Shown piece after piece: positions 57,809 to 64,000 of a stretch of DNA of 64,000 nt (its first letter is position 1; each line of letters opens with the position of its first letter). Location of the stretch: the NCBI RefSeq assembly GCF_040939455.1, contig NC_134112.1, positions 25,322,501-25,386,500 on the forward strand, written 5' to 3'. The notes below the pieces were generated by a model. It saw nothing but the letters and a program-made list of their open reading frames with translations. It was not told where the DNA came from and ran no database searches. Position numbers and translations under genes: made by a program. Source of the DNA: Microcebus murinus (Eukaryota > Chordata > Mammalia > Primates > Cheirogaleidae).

Positions 57809-60254
57809 AAAAGCATACCTCAGAGATATTGTGGGTTTGGTTTCAGACCACTGCAATAAAGCAAATGTCACAACAAAACAAGTCACATGAATTTTTTGGC
57901 TTTCCAATGCACACAAAAAGTTATGTTTACACTACACTGTAATTTATTGAATGTGCAATAACATTATGTCTAATAAAACAACATACGTAGCTTAATTTAA
58001 AAATATTTCTAATAAATGCAAATACTCATCTTCAGCGAATTGTAATCTTTATGCTGGTAGAGGGTCTTGTCTCCATGTGGGTGGCTGCTGACTGATCAGG
58101 ATGGTGGCGATTGAAGGCTGGGATAGCTGTTGGAATTTCTTAAGATGATGGTGAAGTTTGCCACATGCATCGACTCTTCCTTTACAAAAGATTTGTCTGT
58201 TGCATGTGATGCTGTTTGATAGCATTTTACCTATAGTAGAATTTCTTTCAAAATTGGAGTCAATCCTCTCAGATGCTGCCACTGCTATATCAACTAAGTT
58301 TGTATAATATTCCAAATGCTTTGTTGCCATTTCAACAATGTTCACAACATCTTAACCAAGAGTAGATTCCATCTCAAGAAACCATTTTCTTTGCTCATCC
58401 ATAAGAAGCAACTCCTTATCTGTTCAAGTTTTATTATGATATTGCAGAAAGCAGTTCAGCCACATATTAAGGCTCTTCTTCCTTTTTTAAGTTGTGGTAG
58501 TTACCCTATAGCCACTTCTAATTTTGGTTCTCTTGCTATTTCTACCACATCTCATGACTTCCTCCACTGAAGTCTTGAACCCCTCAAAGCCATCCATAAG
58601 AGTTAGAATCGACTTCTTTCAAATTCCTGTTAATGTTGATATTTTGACGTCTTCCCATTAATCATGAATGTTCTTAATGGCATCTAGAATGGTGAATTCT
58701 TTCCAGAAAGTTTTCAATTGACTTTGCCCACATCCATCAGAGGAATCACTATCTACAGGAACTCTAACTCATGAAATGTTTTTCTTAACTATTAAGACTT
58801 GAAAGTCAATATTAGTCCTTAATCCATGGGCTACAGAATAGATATTGTGTTAGCAGGCATGAAAAAACAACATTAATCTCCTTGTACATCTCCATCAGCG
58901 CTCTTAGGTGGTCAGGTGCAGGTGGTCAGGTGGTCAATGAGTAGTAATATTTTGAAAGAAATCTTTTTTTCTGAGCAGTAGGTCTCAACAGCTGGCTTAA
59001 AATATTCAGTAAACCATGCTGTAAACAGATGTACTATCATCCAGGCTCTGTTGTTCCATTTATAGAGCAGAGGCAGAGTAAGATTTAGCAAATTCTTAAA
59101 GGACCTAGGGTTTTTGGAATGGTAAATGAGCATTGGCTTCAACTTCAAGTCCCCAGCTGCATTAACCCCTAACAAGAGAGTCAGCCTGTCCTTTGAAGCT
59201 TTGAAGCTAGACATTGACTTCTCTCTATGAAGAAGTCCTAGGTGGTATCTTCTTGCAGTATAAGGTTATTTCATCTACTTTGAAAATCAGTTGTTTAGTG
59301 TCACCACCCTTATCAATGATCTTAGCTAGATCTTCTGGAACGTGCTGTAGCTTCTCCATCAGCACTTGCTGCTTCACCTTGCACTTTATGTTATGGAAAT
59401 GGTGTCTTTCCTTAAACCTCATCAACCAGCCTCTGCTAACCTCTAACTTTTCTTCTTCAGTTTCCTCACCTTTCTCAGTCTTCATAGAGAACTGAAGAGA
59501 GTTGGGGCCTTGCTCTGGATTAGGCTTTGCCTTAAGGGAGTGTTGTGACCGGTTTGATCCAGACTGCTAAAACTTTCTCCCTATATGCCATCAGGCTGTT
59601 ATGGTTTCTTATCATTTATGTGTCTACTGGAGTAGCACTCTTAATTTCCTCCAAGAACTCTTCCTTTGTATTTTACAAATACACAGTTGTCTAACTGGTG
59701 CAAGAGGCATAGCTTTTTGCCTGTCTCAGGTTTTAACATGCCTCCCTCTCCAAGCTTAATCATTTCTAGCTTTTGATTGAAAGTGAGAGACATGTGATTC
59801 TTCTTTTCACTTGAACACACTGTAGGTTTATTAATTGGCCTAATTTTGATATTGTCATGTCTTGGAATAGGGAGGCCCAAGGAGAAGAGAGAGAGACAGG
59901 GGAAGAGTTGCTTAGTGAAGCATCCAGAATACATACAACATTTATCAGTAAAGTTTACGATCTTACATGGATTGTGGTTCATGGTGTTCCCAAAACAGTT
60001 AACAGAGGTAACATCGAAGATCACTAGTCACAGATCACCATAATAGATATAATAATAATAATATTGAAAATATTTGAAATATTGCAAAAATTACCAAAAT
60101 GTGACACAGAGACACAATGTTAACATGCTTTTGGAAAAATAGCACTGATAGAGTTGCTCTACACAGGGTTGTTTGTCTCAGACCTTCAATTTGTGCGAAG
60201 TGTGGTGTCTGCAAAGCACAATAAAGTGAAACACAATAAAATGAGATGTGCCTG
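57809..60254 (-). pseudogene. Full-length Tigger1 DNA transposon (copy B) with dead transposase
   Basis: At about 2.45 kb this matches the known length of autonomous Tigger1. Ends: AGCATACCTCAGAGATATTG on the left and AAAATGAGATGTGCCTG followed by TA on the right. On the minus strand, 59641-60024 holds the N-terminal helix-turn-helix remnant (SLTFNQKLEMIKLGEGGMLK), 59225-59485 the CENP-B-like region (EVSRGWLMRFKERHHFHNIK) and 58912-59214 part of the DDE region ([20 protein letters not shown], then [20 protein letters not shown]). Frame breaks separate these pieces. It has the same orientation as copy A and is collinear with it along its full length. Confidence 0.94.
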
Positions 60255-60735
60255 TATTTATTTATCACTAAATAATAAACATTTTATTATTCTCACATTT
60301 TCCATGAGTCAGGAATTTGGGAGCAGCTTAGCTGAGATTGTAGTCAAATTGCTAGCTAAGGCTGCGGTCACGTGAAAGTTTGGAGGTAGAGAATCCACTG
60401 TCAAGGAGGTTCACTCATGGCTGTTAAGTTGGTGCTGCCTGTTGTCAGTAGGCTTTCATCTCTCTTCATGTGAGCCTTTTCACTGGCTGCTTGAGTGCTC
60501 TCATGACATGGTGACTGGCTTCCCCCAGGGTAACTGATCTAGGAACAAGCCAAGTGAAAGCTATATCCTTTTTATAACCTTGCCTCAGATATCACATAGC
60601 CTCACTTTAGCCACATTCTCTTCTTTAGAAGCAAATCAGTGGAGTTGACCCACATTCAAGGGGAAAGGGATTAGGCTCAACCTTTTGAAGGGAAGAGTGT
60701 AAAGGAATTTGTGAGCATATTCTAATCACTGCAAC
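60255..60735. repeat. Right part of the unnamed ancient repeat
   Basis: 'gtcaggaatttgggagcagc', 'ctgcttgagtgctctcatga', 'ggtgactggcttcccccagg', 'acccacattcaaggggaaag' and 'accttttgaagggaagagtg' follow the order of a widespread mammalian repeat that I recognise by text but cannot assign to a named family. Confidence 0.7.
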
Positions 60736-60867
60736 TGATAAGCATAAGGAAGAAAATCATTGGTAACAAATAATTCCTGCTAAAATTACGGTATATATGT
60801 CTGGATAACATTTTCTGTACATATGTGAGCTCATATTCTAGACATTGTTTTATAATCTGATTTACAA

Positions 60868-60997
60868 AAATTTTCCTAAAGAGGCAGTGTATTGTCACAT
60901 TGCTTAGGCTGGTTGCGAATTCCTGAGGTCAGGGGACCCTCCTGCCTCAGCCTCACGAGGTGCTGGGACTACAGGCTTTTGCCACCATGCCTGGCTT
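60868..60997 (-). mobile_element. Alu monomer fragment
   Basis: An antisense 7SL-type monomer: 'ggctggttgcgaattcctga', 'accctcctgcctcagcctca' and 'tgctgggactacaggctttt', with related flanks 'ataatctgatttacaaaa' and 'atactctgatttttaaaa'. Confidence 0.85.
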
Positions 60998-61622
60998 TAT
61001 ACTCTGATTTTTAAAATAACCCCTGCTAAAATTGTGACATATATCTGTCTAGAGACATTTTCTGTGTATGTTTGATATTCTAGATACTGTTTTTTTATAA
61101 TCTAATTTTTTTCATTATAGGAAATATCTTTCGATGGTATTAAGCATTTTTCTATATACTGGTTATTTATTTTTTAAGTATTTGCCAAAAATGATGTTTT
61201 GTATTGCAATTCTTTTATTACTAGTGATGGTGATTTTTTTTCATATTTTATTCTTTATATTTGTATATTTTAATTGTCTTTTTATATATTTGCTCATTTA
61301 AAAAATTGGCACATTCTTTTTCTTTATTAAACATTCATTATATATTAAAGATTCTAAAACATTTTCATGTAGGCTATAAATATTTCCTCTTTGCTTGTAA
61401 TTTATGGTATTGATTTTTAAAAAATAAATTGTAGAATTATAGAGTTAGAAAGGGTAACAAAGAAAATCTATTCCAGCACTTCCGATTCATAGAGGAAGAT
61501 GCCCTATTTTCTTTCTCTCCTCCAGACTTCTTTTCTACTTTTCTTCCACCAAATCTTAACCTATTATACCCATTTTCTCAGATATTTTGAGCTCTGCTCA
61601 TGGTTAAGGGGTAAGGGATATA
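60998..61622 (+). other. SKAP2: SKAP2 intron 4, unannotated segment
   Basis: 'tctgtctagagacattttct' near 61040 echoes 'tgtctggataacattttctg' at 60800, hinting at an old LINE interrupted by the Alu monomer. Nothing else is recognised. Confidence 0.4.
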
Positions 61623-62672
61623 TAATTAACACTTAAACAATGCAGGGGTTAGGAGTGCTGACCGTCACTCCTGTGCTTTTGAAAATCTACTTGTAACCTT
61701 TAACTCCCCTAAAACTTAACTACTAATAGCCTACTGTTGACCAGAAGGCTTACTGATAATATAAACAGTTGATTAACACATATTTGTATTACATGTATTA
61801 AATCCTGTATTCCTACAACAAAGGAAGCTAGAAAAAAGAAGTGTTATTAAGAAAATTGCAAGGAAGAGAAAATACTTTTACAGTACTGAACTGTATTTAT
61901 TGATACCGTAAATTTATGTTGTCTGTTTGTAAGATGCATCATCTGTCTGAAATGGTGGGCATCCGCAGCTGCAGACCTCAATATACAGGACGTATCAAGC
62001 AATTCAACTCTTTCTTGTCATGACTTTTCTCTGCTGCTTGGAAACACTTTCAGCATCACCAGTGGCACCTTGTATGGGTCCCATGGTGTTATTCAAGGTT
62101 TACAGTATTGCATTAAATGTGATGAAAAATACGTAAGAACCCCAAGCAATCACTTTTTACTGCGATATGCAATTTACTGGAGAGATGAATTCCTCACAGA
62201 TGATGATTAGTGTCACAAGGTGTTTTAAGTGGATCCTGGCAACACTTGAGCTCACTGCAAAAGCAAGAAGAGGTGGCTGTGAAATTATTACAGAAGTATA
62301 GTGTGTACTACAGTTAATTTTATACAGTTATGATTTAATACTGCATCATTATGTTTGTTTACATTTCTCTCAACTGTGAATGGCACCATGTATGATCTCT
62401 GTGTGTGTAAGTTTTGATAAATACTAGCTTTTTATAATAGATTTATGTATATTTTATAGTAAATGATAAAATAGACCAATATTTACAAATATTTTATGTA
62501 TTCATGACATAACCTTTTTCTTAATTTTTGTGGTATTTCTAGGCTACACAGTATATCTTTGAGTATTTTCAAATTGTCACAAATCTAAAAAATTTTCCAA
62601 TATGTTTATTGAAAAATATCCACATATAAGTAGACCCATGCAGTTCATACTTGTGTGTTCAAAGGTCCACTG
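61623..62672. mobile_element. Tigger-type DNA transposon, 1,050 bp (MER2/Tigger3-like)
   Basis: Left end TAATTAACACTTAAACAATG and right end GTGTGTTCAAAGGTCCACTG are diverged inverted repeats. TA dinucleotides flank both (61621-61622 and 62673-62674). Subterminal text 'aacttaactactaatagcct' and 'aacagttgattaacacatat' is diagnostic of the MER2 group. The interior is longer than MER2 itself but holds no transposase frame, so it is an internally deleted Tigger relative. Confidence 0.85.
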
Positions 62673-63138
62673 TAATTGATGCATTGTTATTTGCTGTTAA
62701 CAAGGAGCCATTCCTTAATAACCCGTCACAGTTAACCACTGAAGATGTATTAGATATAAGTCACCAGATAGTGGGAGAGATTTTGTTTTTTTAAGAGTTA
62801 AGCAACTTCTTAGGTTTCTCATCTAACAGATGACTGCTTCCCTGCTTCCTTTTTCTTTGTATAAGACCATATCTTCATTATGAGGTTGTCTAGTAAATCT
62901 AAAGGTAACACAGGGTTTTAAATAACACATTGTTATTTATATGTCATCTGTTTCCAAAATTGATTTGAGGTGGCTAAAATTTTATTTTGCTTGCAGTGCT
63001 GAGAATTGTACCTTGCTAATAAATGTTAAAATCAGTTCACTACTTCTAAAGTTATCAAAACTAGGTACTTATTAATAATTAGAAAAATCCAAAAATCCAC
63101 TTGTAAGTTCATCCATGATGTGATCTAAGATAAGGTAA
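62673..63138 (+). other. SKAP2: SKAP2 intron 4, unannotated segment
   Basis: No recognisable repeat, RNA or exon. Confidence 0.5.
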
Positions 63139-63462
63139 AAATATGTAATACTGGCCTGGCATGGTGACTCACCCCTGTAATCTCAGCAATTTGGAAGGCT
63201 GAGGCAGGAGGATTGCTTGAGGCCAGGAATTCAAAACCTGGGCAATAACTAGACCCTGTCTCTATGAAAAATAAAACAAAATTAGCCAGGTGTACTGTCC
63301 TGTGCCTATAGTCCTAGCTACACAGGAGGCTGAGGCGGGGGGATACCTTGAGCCCAGGAATTTGAGGTTACAGTGAGCTATGATTAAACCACTGCACTAT
63401 AGCTTGGGTGACAGAGAAAGATCCTGTCTCAAAAAAACAAAAATACCCCAAATATGTAATAC
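63139..63462 (+). mobile_element. AluJ-like element
   Basis: A sense Alu at 63152-63449 (CTGGCCTGGCATGGTGACTC start, A-rich tail) flanked by the exact 13-bp duplication AAATATGTAATAC (63139-63151 and 63450-63462). It has no strepsirrhine spacer and is well diverged. Confidence 0.95.
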
Positions 63463-64000
63463 CTCGATAATTTAATCTTAGTAAAAAACATAGAATTTTC
63501 TGGAAAGGACCTACAACTGAATCTTTCACTTTCTTCCTCCTCTGTTATGTATAATTGCTGATGTGTATCTATTGCAAGTGATAAGAAACTTGGCTTGAGT
63601 TTCAAAGATGGAGGAATTTGATTGTATAAACTGGAGCAAATCTGTGTAGCAAGAGTAATATCGAATGTCCATGGTTCTAATCTTTAGAACCTGTAGGGCA
63701 TTTTCTGTTTATATAGTAAAATTTCTTTGTTACTCAAACATTTATCCACTTATGATCAACCTTGTTTTGTCTACTCCTTACCCACTTTTCCCTACACCTA
63801 GGATTATTGAGACAAATTATTATAGATGAAATATATTGGGCTTGTAATTTCTATAAATGAAAATTTAAATTTTACTAATCTTTCATATTAAAAAATATAA
63901 AAACATGAATTATACCATTTCCCCACCAAAAAAAATCAACTTTAAAAAATTGGACTCCTCCTGGGGATGGCAGCTCAATTTTTTTTTCCTTTTAATTTGT
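63463..64000 (+). other. SKAP2: SKAP2 intron 4, end of window
   Basis: A+T-rich sequence with nothing recognisable. The next SKAP2 exon (start of the PH domain) lies further downstream. Confidence 0.5.

Overview
The window is mammalian nuclear DNA, almost certainly from a strepsirrhine primate and probably a lemur. The evidence is A+T-rich intronic sequence with GT-AG splice sites, 7SL-derived Alu SINEs of the strepsirrhine type (a 'ttggccaattaatttctttc' segment between the monomers), an L1 with a lineage-style 3' end, and old mammalian repeats (MIR, L2, Tigger, MER1/MER5-type hAT). No bacterial, plasmid or phage feature is present.

The only gene I can support is SKAP2 (Src kinase-associated phosphoprotein 2), on the + strand. 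The window opens in a CpG island that must be the 3' side of the promoter region. Coding exon 1 lies upstream of base 1. Exon 2 (2921-3026), exon 3 (3655-3680, only 26 nt) and exon 4 (12154-12261) join in frame and encode about residues 23-103: the N-terminal dimerisation helices and the acidic linker before the PH domain. The remaining 51.7 kb is the 5' part of intron 4; the PH and SH3 exons are not here.

Layout: 1-520 CpG island; 521-12153 introns 1-3, repeat-poor, with a short Tigger element, a CTCF-like motif, a double palindrome and an hAT element with an intact 8-bp target duplication; 12262-18100 repeat-poor intron 4 with conserved-looking, HOX/PBX-motif-bearing sequence; 18.1-33.6 kb mixed old repeats, an L1 with an unusual inverted 5' junction, two hAT elements and a full-length Tigger1; 33.6-40.0 kb a second block free of recognisable repeats; 40.2-50.6 kb a nested array in which a full-length L1 sits inside an older L1 with seven Alus inserted among them; 50.6-64 kb MIR/L2/L1M4 remnants, a second full-length Tigger1 and a third Tigger-type element.

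I found no undescribed multi-gene system. The points worth a second look are structural: template-switch-like palindromes, a displaced 71-bp duplication inside a Tigger1 copy, the L1-in-L1-with-Alus nest, and two repeat-depleted blocks that may hold long-range regulatory DNA. SKAP2 adjoins the HOXA cluster in known mammalian genomes, but HOXA itself is not in this window. Repeat family names are from recognition of consensus features, not from a database search.
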